From NCBI GenBank assembly GCA_037482015.1, contig JBBFKT010000006.1:62001-126000 (forward strand): a stretch of DNA of 64,000 nucleotides. Direction: 5' to 3'. Both the position numbers and the translations under genes were made by a program. Source of the DNA: Thermodesulforhabdaceae bacterium (GTDB taxonomy: Bacteria; Desulfobacterota; Syntrophobacteria; Syntrophobacterales; Thermodesulforhabdaceae). The notes under the pieces were generated by a model. It was not told the origin of the DNA, did not search any database, and saw nothing but the letters and a program-made list of their open reading frames with translations. This document shows positions 34,963 through 42,800 of this stretch, piece by piece. Within the stretch, counting starts at the first letter, position 1. Every line of letters starts with the position of its first letter.

Positions 34963-35121
34963 ATGGATCGTTACGTATGTTCAATCTGTGGTTATGTTTA
35001 CGACCCTGCCAAAGGAGATCCAGATAGAGGCATCCCAGCGGGAACGCCTTTTGAAAAACTTCCAGACGATTGGACCTGTCCGGTTTGTGGAGCCAGCAAA
35101 AGCGATTTTGAAAAAGAATAG
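34963..35121 (+). CDS. Rubredoxin
   Basis: A 52-aa one-electron carrier holding a single iron in four cysteines: Cys6 and Cys9 in [12 protein letters not shown], Cys39 and Cys42 in [12 protein letters not shown]. The usual aromatic core (Tyr4, Tyr11, Trp37) is present, and [18 protein letters not shown] is standard rubredoxin sequence. The AAGGAGGG ribosome binding site is strong. It is followed by a hairpin and then a ferritin-like gene without rubredoxin domain, so the two may work as a split rubrerythrin; this is inferred from order. Confidence 0.95.
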   Translation: MDRYVCSICGYVYDPAKGDPDRGIPAGTPFEKLPDDWTCPVCGASKSDFEKE

Positions 35122-35130
35122 CTAGTTAGC

Positions 35131-35164
35131 AAAGCAGCAGTGTGGAATATCACTCTGCTGCTTT
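35131..35164 (+). terminator. Hairpin between rubredoxin and ferritin-like gene
   Basis: Arms AAAGCAGCAG (35131-35140) and its complement (35155-35164); one mismatch further inside, TGTG pairs with CACT for 14 bp in all. It is followed by CTTTGATTAT. It may end part of the rubredoxin message and give it a higher level than the next gene. Confidence 0.6.
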
Positions 35165-35190
35165 CTTTGATTATAGATAAGGAGGAAGAA

Positions 35191-35691
35191 ATGCTTTTCG
35201 GATTTAACGCAGCAGAAGTTTTTGACATAGCCATAAATATTGAAGAAAACGGTAAGGCTTTTTACACTCAAGCGGCTCAATTAGTTGAAAATGTTGATGT
35301 AAAGAATCTCTTCTTAGAACTTGCAAAAGAGGAAGAAAACCACAAGGCTAGATTTGCCGAACTTAAAAAGCTTCTGCCCCCACAGGCTCAGCAACCAACC
35401 GTTCCTGACATATCCGATGAACTTGATGCCTACATTAAAATGATGGCCCAGGAACATATCTTTAATAGTCCTTCCGGAGTTGAACAGGAACTTAAGAAAA
35501 TTTCTTCGGTTCAGGATGCCTTGAGGCTTGCCATTCAGTTTGAAAAAGATTCTGTGCTGTTTTTCGTCAGCATGAAGGAAGCAACAGATGATACCAGAGG
35601 ACGGGAAATGATCGATTTGCTAATAAAGGAAGAGCAAGAACACGTTAAGCGGCTTTCTCTGGCTTTACGTCGTGTTTTGAAAGGTTCTTAG
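35191..35691 (+). CDS. Ferritin-like diiron protein (rubrerythrin family without rubredoxin domain)
   Basis: A 166-aa four-helix protein with two similar halves: IAINIEENGKAFYTQAA with KEEENHKARF, and IQFEKDSVLFFVSM with KEEQEHVKRL. The E-x-x-H pairs are the expected diiron ligands. No C-terminal rubredoxin domain exists, unlike classical rubrerythrin; a separate rubredoxin is encoded 69 bp upstream. Likely role: peroxide reduction or iron handling in the cytoplasm. I start at the ATG at 35191 with AAGGAGG upstream; the longer frame from 35140 runs through the hairpin. Confidence 0.85.
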   Translation: MLFGFNAAEVFDIAINIEENGKAFYTQAAQLVENVDVKNLFLELAKEEENHKARFAELKKLLPPQAQQPTVPDISDELDAYIKMMAQEHIFNSPSGVEQELKKISSVQDALRLAIQFEKDSVLFFVSMKEATDDTRGREMIDLLIKEEQEHVKRLSLALRRVLKGS

Positions 35692-35715
35692 TATTGGTTC
35701 TAAGGCAATCTCTAC

Positions 35716-35750
35716 AGTGGACACAGCTAAAGTGTCCACTTTTAATTTTC
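35716..35750 (+). terminator. Terminator after ferritin-like gene
   Basis: Arms AGTGGACAC (35716-35724) and its complement (35732-35740), 7-nt loop, followed by TTTAATTTTC. It separates the ferritin-like gene from the glutaredoxin gene. Confidence 0.8.
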
Positions 35751-35767
35751 TAACAGGAGTAAAAAAT

Positions 35768-36022
35768 ATGGCTTCCCGTGTGAGAATATTCAGCACGCCA
35801 ACCTGCCCATATTGTAAGCAAGCTAAGGAATTTCTTACCACGAAAGGGATTTCTTTTGAAGATGTCGATGTTTCATCAAACCCCGAAGGACTTAAAGAAA
35901 TGAGAAGTATTTCCGGGGGCGCTCGCACTGTTCCCGTAATCGCCATAGATGACGTGGTGATTGTAGGATACGAAGAGACCGATATAGTTAAAACTCTCAA
36001 AGAAAAAGGGCTTCTTTCTTAA
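35768..36022 (+). CDS. Glutaredoxin-family protein
   Basis: An 84-aa glutaredoxin/NrdH-like protein. The active site is STPTCPYCKQAKEF (Cys13, Cys16), and the TVPVIAIDDVVIVGY segment holds the cis-proline and the glutathione-site-like glycine. The start at 35768 has AGGAG upstream; the longer frame from 35717 crosses the terminator. It lies directly before a glutaredoxin-reductase fusion, which may be its electron donor. Confidence 0.9.
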   Translation: MASRVRIFSTPTCPYCKQAKEFLTTKGISFEDVDVSSNPEGLKEMRSISGGARTVPVIAIDDVVIVGYEETDIVKTLKEKGLLS

Positions 36023-36079
36023 GGACAACGGGTTTTTCAGCCTCTAGATAGAATCCTTTATAAAGGGGGTTGGGTCTAG

Positions 36080-37300
36080 ATGACCGTTTCTCGGGTTACC
36101 GTTTATACAGTTTCAGGATGCCCTTTTTGCGATAGCGTTAAAAAACTATTAAAAGAAAAGGGAATAGAATTTCTTGAGATTGACGCTCCTCCCTATAGTG
36201 ATCAGTGGTTTGAAATGGTGAAAAAGACCGGAAGTGGAGCTCTTCCTCAGGTGCTTGTGGGAGACGAGACCGTAGGAGGTTATCTTGATGTGATTTTCTA
36301 CGAGGCTTCCGGACTTTTGTATCAAAAGCTGGGAATAGAATCTCCGGACGTGCGCAAAATAGAAACTCTATACGATGTGATAATTCTCGGAGCTGGTCCT
36401 GCCGGTTTGAGCGCTGCTATTTATGCGGCTCGCAAGGTATTAAAAACTCTTGTTATAAGCGGCAACATCGGTGGTCAGGTGACATGGACCTACGACATTG
36501 ATAACTATCTCGGATTTAGTCAGGTTAATGCGCAGGATCTTATCAAAAAGTTTCGAGAACATGTTGAAAAATACGGTGTAGAAACGGTTATAGGGCAGGA
36601 AGTTGTATCGGCCGACATTACGGGGCGAATTAAGCGAGTAACCACAAAAGATGGTAGATCTTTTTATGGCAAAACTCTAATTATCGCCACAGGAGGACAG
36701 CATAAGCGACTCAACATCCCTGGAGAGAAGGAATTTCTAGGGCGGGGAGTCTCTTACTGTTCAACCTGTGACGCTCCCCTTTTTGCTGATGCAACCGTTG
36801 CCGTCATTGGTGGAGGAAATTCTGCACTCGAAGCCGTAATAGACCTTATGCCTATAGCAAAGCACATCTACCTTGTTTCTTTGACAGAACTTACAGGAGA
36901 TCCTTTGCTTCAGGAAAGAGTTAAAAAATCCCCCATGGTGGAAATCTTTACTCGTCATAAACCTGTAGCTATTCTGGGAAAGCAGGAGGTTGAAGGGATC
37001 GAGATTTTGTCTTTAGAGGAAAACAAAACCAAGACTCTTAATGTAGAGGGGGTTTTCATAGAAGTCGGAATTATGCCCAATTCATCTCTTTTTGTTGATG
37101 TGCTGGCCACAAACGAGCGAGGCGAAATTATTGTGGATGAAATGTGCAGAACCGGTGTTGCTGGAGTATTTGCCTGTGGCGATGTGACAAGTGTTCCTTA
37201 CAAGCAGGTTGTGGTTGCGGCCGGGGAAGGCGCTAAGGCAGCCCTGTCGGCTTATAATTATCTGGTAAACCGAGCGGGTAAAACTCCCGGTTCTGGTTAA
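36080..37300 (+). CDS. Glutaredoxin fused to AhpF/thioredoxin-reductase-like flavoprotein
   Basis: A 406-aa fusion. Residues 1-88 are a glutaredoxin domain with VSGCPFCDSV (Cys14, Cys17). Residues 98-400 are a thioredoxin-reductase-like flavoprotein with FAD motif GAGPAG (104-109), redox-active Cys227 and Cys230 (YCSTCDAPLF) and NAD motif GGGNSA (244-249). The C-terminal half matches AhpF more than TrxB: the NADPH motif H-R-R-x-x-x-R is absent and VPYKQVVVAAGEGAKAALSA is AhpF-like, so NADH is the likelier donor. Unlike AhpF it has a single small redox fold instead of the tandem N-terminal domain. It follows glutaredoxin by 57 bp and a HEAT-like gene starts 2 bp after it. No ahpC is seen. Confidence 0.9.
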   Translation: MTVSRVTVYTVSGCPFCDSVKKLLKEKGIEFLEIDAPPYSDQWFEMVKKTGSGALPQVLVGDETVGGYLDVIFYEASGLLYQKLGIESPDVRKIETLYDVIILGAGPAGLSAAIYAARKVLKTLVISGNIGGQVTWTYDIDNYLGFSQVNAQDLIKKFREHVEKYGVETVIGQEVVSADITGRIKRVTTKDGRSFYGKTLIIATGGQHKRLNIPGEKEFLGRGVSYCSTCDAPLFADATVAVIGGGNSALEAVIDLMPIAKHIYLVSLTELTGDPLLQERVKKSPMVEIFTRHKPVAILGKQEVEGIEILSLEENKTKTLNVEGVFIEVGIMPNSSLFVDVLATNERGEIIVDEMCRTGVAGVFACGDVTSVPYKQVVVAAGEGAKAALSAYNYLVNRAGKTPGSG

Positions 37301-37302
37301 AA

Positions 37303-38028
37303 ATGTCCAGATTAAGCTCAAGGGCAATAAGAAACGAATTAAAGGCCCTTTTTGAACGGAAAAAATCAGAAAAAAGCCTTTTATGGAATGATTCTGACAA
37401 AGCGACTATTGATCTTATCTTTTCTTGCCCGACAGCAAGTTTAAACCCGCTGGTATTTTTCCTTTCTTCTCCTGATCCTGTAGAAAAATGGGGAGCGGTA
37501 ACTCTCATCGGTCGACTTGTTGCCTTTCATGCTGAATCTGATATGGAGTGGGCTCGAACTGTGCTGAGACGTTTTATGTGGTATCTGAACGATGAATCAG
37601 GCGGTATGGGCTGGGGCGTTCCTGAAGCTATGGGAGAAGTGCTTAGACATCATCTGGGGCTTGCTCTCGAGTATGGGAAAATTCTTTGGTCCTACGTTGA
37701 TCCAGAAGGTAACCATTTAGAAAACGATGCTCTGGTTGAAGGAGCTTTATGGGGTTGTGCGAGGGTCACAACGGTTTGGAAAAATGTTTATTCCGAAACT
37801 TCCTGGAAGACGATAATGCCATACATAAATTCTCCACGTGCCTTTACCCGACTCTGTGCCGGTATCGTGGGTATTTGCTTCCAGAATATGGGAAATGATG
37901 AAGTAGCGGAAAGTCTTAGATGGCTAGAGAAGGATAGGGAAAGAGTTTCCTTTTTTTGGGATGGGGTTTTTATAGAGGATTCCGTTGGGGGGATAATTAA
38001 ATTTTCTGAACAGTGGATTCGCTGGTAG
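37303..38028 (+). CDS. HEAT-like helical protein (DVU0298-like family)
   Basis: A 241-aa alpha-helical protein with HEAT-like repeats: PDPVEKWGAVTLIGRLVAF, SGGMGWGVPEAMGEVLRHH, NDALVEGALWGCARVTTVW and SPRAFTRLCAGIVGICFQN each have the helix-turn-helix pattern. It resembles a family known from Desulfovibrio (the DVU0298 type) with no assigned function; that match is from memory. It begins 2 bp after the reductase fusion and overlaps tadA by 16 bp, so it is in the same transcript. Its role could be scaffold-like; nothing in the sequence points to catalysis. Confidence 0.65.
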   Translation: MSRLSSRAIRNELKALFERKKSEKSLLWNDSDKATIDLIFSCPTASLNPLVFFLSSPDPVEKWGAVTLIGRLVAFHAESDMEWARTVLRRFMWYLNDESGGMGWGVPEAMGEVLRHHLGLALEYGKILWSYVDPEGNHLENDALVEGALWGCARVTTVWKNVYSETSWKTIMPYINSPRAFTRLCAGIVGICFQNMGNDEVAESLRWLEKDRERVSFFWDGVFIEDSVGGIIKFSEQWIRW

Positions 38029-38480
38029 AAAGACACGAACATTATATGAGGCTGGCTCTACGGGTGGGGGAGGAAGGAGCTCGACGTGGAGAAGTCCCTG
38101 TTGGTGCCCTTGTTGTAGCCCCCGAAGGGCAGATTTTGGCACTTGCTCATAATGAGCCGATAGGTCTTAAGGATCCTACCGGTCATGCTGAAATTATCGC
38201 AATGAGAAAAGCCGCTCAAAGAATTGGTAATTATCGTCTTGTGGATTGTTCTTTGTATGTTACTCTTGAACCCTGTGTTATGTGCTATGGAGCCATAGTT
38301 CATGCCAGAATAAAGAAACTTTTCTTTGGTACTTACGACCCAAAATCTGGAGCTGAAACAGTGTTTGGTCTTTTTTCATCACCTTTTTTTAACCATAAGC
38401 CAGAAATTGTGGGTGGAATTCTTCGTGATCCCTGTGAAAAATTGTTGAAAGATTTTTTTGGAAAATTGAGAGCCAAATAA
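38013..38480 (+). CDS. tadA: tRNA-specific adenosine deaminase TadA
   Basis: A 155-aa zinc deaminase that converts wobble A34 to inosine in tRNA-Arg. The catalytic signature TGHAEIIAMRKAA (His ligand and Glu proton shuttle) and the zinc cysteines in LEPCVMCYGAIVHARI are intact. The length is standard. The GTG at 38013 overlaps the preceding gene and lacks a clear ribosome binding site; an ATG at 38046 (MRLALRVGEEG) would also give a complete enzyme. It ends the redox-cluster transcript. Confidence 0.92.
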   Translation: MDSLVERHEHYMRLALRVGEEGARRGEVPVGALVVAPEGQILALAHNEPIGLKDPTGHAEIIAMRKAAQRIGNYRLVDCSLYVTLEPCVMCYGAIVHARIKKLFFGTYDPKSGAETVFGLFSSPFFNHKPEIVGGILRDPCEKLLKDFFGKLRAK

Positions 38481-38507
38481 AGAACCTTCGAACAACTTCT
38501 TTTTAAG

Positions 38508-38535
38508 TTGACAGGTAAGCAATTCTTCAGATAGT
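38508..38535 (+). promoter_or_regulatory. Candidate promoter for RND efflux operon
   Basis: TTGACA (38508-38513), a 16-nt spacer and GATAGT (38530-38535). Just before the adaptor gene, at 38632-38647, an imperfect palindrome centred on AAACGTTT (7 of 8 arm positions pair) could be a repressor operator. The rest of the 38481-38659 gap shows no gene. Confidence 0.45.
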
Positions 38536-38659
38536 GAGGAAAGGCGCCATTTAAGGATTTTTTGTAACCAAGTAGGAAGAATAAAGTCTAATAAATGGGC
38601 AGTATATAAAGGGTATTAGGTTCAAATTTCTAAATAAACGTTTGTTTTGGAGATGGACA

Positions 38660-39838
38660 ATGTCTAGAAAATGCTTTTTTGCTGTTGTCTTGATTTTTGT
38701 TGTCGCTTTTAGTTCGAGTTGCGGTAAGCAAGCCCAATCTCAGGGGCAAGCTCAGGTTCCTGAAGTCTCAACAATAGAAGTTTCTACGGAATCTGTAGAA
38801 CTCGTAACTGAACTTCCGGGACGAGTCTCGGCTTTTAGAATTGCGGAAATTCGCCCCCAGGTAAGTGGTCTTATTCTTAAGCGTTACTTTGTTGAAGGAT
38901 CCAATGTTAAAGCCGGGCAACTGCTCTATCAAATCGATCCTGCCCCTTTCGAAGCTGCTCTTAACAATGCTAAGGCAGCTTTGGGGAAAGCCGAAGCTCA
39001 AATTCCCGCTATAAAGCTTAAAGTCGAAAGATTCAAAGAACTACTTGCAGAAAAAGCTGTAAGCCAGCAGGACTACGACGACGCTTCAGCAGCCCTTAAA
39101 CAGGCAATGGCAGAAGTTGAATACTGGAAGGCTTCTGTCCGGTCTGCTCAAATCAATCTCAGTTATACAAAGATTACCGCTCCAATTTCGGGTCGCATTG
39201 GTAAATCAAATGTCACAGAAGGTGCTATAGTAACCGCTTATCAGCAGACGCCTCTGACGATTATTCAACAACTCGATCCAGTATATGTTGATGTTAATCA
39301 ATCTACCACCGAACTTCAGCAACTTAAGAAAAAGCTCGAAGAGGGACGTCTAAAGTATGGAGGACAGAAAAACACTAAAGTGAAGATCGTTCTTGAAGAT
39401 GGAACAGTTTATTCTCATTCAGGAGATTTGCAATTTCGGGATGTGACGGTTGATCCCACTACCAGCTCTGTTACTGTCAGGATTGTTGTTTCAAATCCTG
39501 ATAATACACTTCTTCCAGGCATGTATGTTCGTGCTCTTGTTCAGGAAGGCGTTAACGAACAGGCTATCCTTGTGCCTCAGGAATCTGTTCAGAGAGATCG
39601 CAAAAGCAATCCCTTTGTGTTGATCGTCAATCAGGAGCATAAAGTTGAAGTTCGTCCCGTGGTGCTTGATCGAGCAATAGGCGATAAATGGCTCGTTACT
39701 TCGGGGCTTTCTCCCGGGGATCACGTAATTGTGGAAGGCATAGTCAAGGTTCGACCAGGTATGACGGTCAAGGAAGTGCCTTTCGCCAGAGAGAGGACAT
39801 CAGCATCCCAACAACCTGCATCATCTCAGGCTCAATAA
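38660..39838 (+). CDS. RND efflux periplasmic adaptor (AcrA/MexA type), lipoprotein
   Basis: A 392-aa membrane-fusion protein linking an RND pump with an outer-membrane channel. The signal peptide ends in a lipobox-like FSSSCGK, so it is likely a lipoprotein. Domains are in the usual order: lipoyl halves (RPQVSGLILKRYFVEGSNVKAGQLL and, after the hairpin, ITAPISGRIGKSNVTEGAIV), a coiled-coil hairpin between them and a beta-barrel with SVTVRIVVSNPDNTLLPGMYV. I start at the ATG at 38660 with GGAG 7 nt upstream, not at the TTG at 38642. The pump gene follows after 13 bp. Confidence 0.92.
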   Translation: MSRKCFFAVVLIFVVAFSSSCGKQAQSQGQAQVPEVSTIEVSTESVELVTELPGRVSAFRIAEIRPQVSGLILKRYFVEGSNVKAGQLLYQIDPAPFEAALNNAKAALGKAEAQIPAIKLKVERFKELLAEKAVSQQDYDDASAALKQAMAEVEYWKASVRSAQINLSYTKITAPISGRIGKSNVTEGAIVTAYQQTPLTIIQQLDPVYVDVNQSTTELQQLKKKLEEGRLKYGGQKNTKVKIVLEDGTVYSHSGDLQFRDVTVDPTTSSVTVRIVVSNPDNTLLPGMYVRALVQEGVNEQAILVPQESVQRDRKSNPFVLIVNQEHKVEVRPVVLDRAIGDKWLVTSGLSPGDHVIVEGIVKVRPGMTVKEVPFARERTSASQQPASSQAQ

Positions 39839-39851
39839 GGGGAGGGGTTAA

Positions 39852-42800
39852 ATGCTTTCCAAGTTTTTTCTCGATCGGCCGGTTTTTGCCTGGGTTATTG
39901 CTATTTTTATGATGCTTGGAGGTGCCCTCGCTATCTATCTCATGCCGGTTTCTCAGTATCCCAACCTGGCTCCACCTTCCATTTATATAATGGCGACTTA
40001 CCCCGGAGCATCAGCAGAAACCGTTGAAAGCACGGTCACTCAGATTATAGAGCAGAAAATGACCGGTCTGGACAATCTAATCTACATGTCCGCAACAAGC
40101 GATTCCTCCGGTACGTCTCGAATAGAACTTACCTTTGCTCCCGGAACCGATCCTGACCTTGCTTGGGCTAAGGTGCAAAATAAACTTCAGCTTGCTATGG
40201 CGAGCCTCCCTTCTGTGGTTCAGGAAATGGGCATCACTGTGGGTAAAGCTACCAGAAACTTTCTAATGATTGTGGGACTCATTTCCGAAGATGGAAGTAT
40301 GGATGGGAGTGATCTTAGGGACTATGCTCAGTCGAACCTTGAAAAGGTGCTGGCGCGTATACCCGGTGTTGGTGAAGTGCAAAATTTCGGCACTCAGTAC
40401 GCCATGCGAATTTGGCTAGATCCCGATAAGCTCATAAGTTATCATCTTACCGTTGATGATGTAGTTCAAGCTCTAAGGAGTTACAATGTAGAGATTTCCG
40501 CAGGGCAGTTTGGTGGTGCGCCTGCTGTGCCCGGTCAGCGGTTAAATGCTTCCATCATCGTTCAGCATTTTCTAAGAACCCCTGATGAATTTGCCGCCAT
40601 ACCAGTTCGGATTAATACTGATGGTTCTATTATTCGAGTAAGTGATCTCGGGCGAGTTGAACTCGGGACGGAATCTTACGATGTGCAGTTTTTTTATAAT
40701 GGAAAGCCAGGAGCCGCCATGGGTATTCGACTCATGGCTGGAGCAAATGCTCTCGACACCGCCGATCGTATAAAGCAAAAGCTAGACGAATTAAAACCCT
40801 TTTTCCCATCAGGAATGAAAGTTGTTTACCCCTTTGATACCACACCCTTTACTAGGGTAGCCATAAAGGAAGTGGTCAAAACTCTATTCGAAGCGGTCAT
40901 TCTCGTATTTTTGATCATGTGGGTTTTTCTGGGAAGTTTTCGAGCGACCATTATCCCAACCGTGGCTGTTCCCGTGGTGCTTCTTGGCACCTTTGGCATA
41001 CTTGCTCTTGCAGGTTTTTCTATTAATATGCTCACCATGTTTGCCACCGTCCTTGCTATTGGGCTTCTGGTGGACGATGCCATTGTTGTTGTGGAAAACG
41101 TTGAGCGAATTATGGAAGAAGAAGGACTTCCGCCCAAAGAAGCCACTGCAAAGTCTATGGAACAAATCACCAGTGCCCTTATTGGCATTGGGCTTGTGCT
41201 TTCGGCTGTTTTTGGTCCTATGGCTTTTTTCCCTGGGTCAACCGGTATCCTTTACCGCCAGTTTGCTGTAACCATTATTTCTGCTATGCTTCTTTCGGTT
41301 ATCGTGGCTCTAATTCTCACTCCAGTTCTCTGTGCCACTTTTCTAAAACCACCCACGCCCGGCGTTAAGCCTGGTGAAAATGCTATCCCAATTCTGAGAC
41401 CTTTCTTCAGGCTTTTTAATAAAGGCTTTTCGAGAGCAAGGCGATTTTATGTGGAAACCGTGGGGCGATCTTTTACGAGAGTCGCTAGATATATCGCGGT
41501 GTATCTCCTTATTATTGTAACTGTTGGATTTTTGCTGATGCGTCTTCCGACAGCCTATCTCCCAGAAGAAGATCAAGGAATTTTGTTAACTCAGGTTATC
41601 CTTCCGTCCGGATCCACTTTAGAACAAACCCAACAGGTGCTTGATCGTGTTCGCGATTATTTCCTTACCAAGGAAAGCGATGCCGTTGAATCCTGTGGAA
41701 CTCTTGCCGGTTTTAGTTATTCCGGACGTTCTCAAAATAACGGTCTTGTATTCGTGAAGCTAAAAGACTGGCATCTCAGAGACAAGCAGGATTTGAAAGT
41801 TTGGGCTATCGCCAGACGAGCAATGATGGCTTTTTCGTCTATCAAGCAGGGAATGGTATTTGTCTTTCCTCCACCTTCTATCATAGAACTCGGAAACGCC
41901 ACCGGTTTTGATTTTCAGTTGCTCGATTTTGGTGGTATGGGTCATGCAGCCCTTATGGAAGCCAGAAATGAGCTACTTGCTATGGCGGCCAACGATCCAA
42001 GGCTTGCTCGAGTGCGCCATAACGGTATGGACGATGTTCCTCAGTATAAGATTGATGTGGATTGGGAAAAAGCGGGCGCATTGGGCATACCTATTTCGTC
42101 TATTCATCAGACGATTTCCGCCATGTTTGGTGGTGCCTATGTGAACGACTTTGTTCATGCCGAGCGAGTAAAGCGAGTTTACGTTCAGGCTGATGCGCCA
42201 TATCGAATGCTTCCGAAGGATCTCGATAAAATCTATGTAAGAAACAAAGAAGGCAAAATGGTGCCCTTTTCGGCTTTCGCTACGGGATACTGGACATACG
42301 GTTCCCCAAGACTTGAACGTTACAACGGCTTTCCTTCCATAAATATCTGGGGAGAACCGGCTCCTGGAAGGAGTACTGGAGAAGCTATGAAAGCCATGGA
42401 AGAGTTGATCCAGAAGCTTCCCAAAGGTTTTGGATTTGACTGGACAGGGCTTTCATACCAGGAACGGATGTCGACTTCCCAAGCTCCCATCCTTTACACT
42501 TTTTCGGTCATCGTTATCTTCCTTTGCGTTGCTGCTCTCTTTGAAAGCTGGACTATACCCTTTGTTAATATGCTTATGTTCCCATTAGGCGTCTTTGGCG
42601 CTTTACTGGCGACCTATCTCCGGGGGCTTCCAAACGACGTTTATTTTCAGATAGGTTTTTTGACTACTCTTGGTCTTTCTACCAAAAACGCTATCCTTAT
42701 CATCCAGTTCATTCAGCATGCTATGAAAACTCAAGGTATGGGATTTGTAGATGCTACTCTTAGTGCAGTTCGGATAAGGTTTAGGCCCGTTTTAATGACA

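Noticed and set aside
34787-34984. N-terminal extension of the Cys-rich gene
   Set aside because: This part crosses both divergent promoters and the rubredoxin start; composition is hydrophobic and low-complexity.
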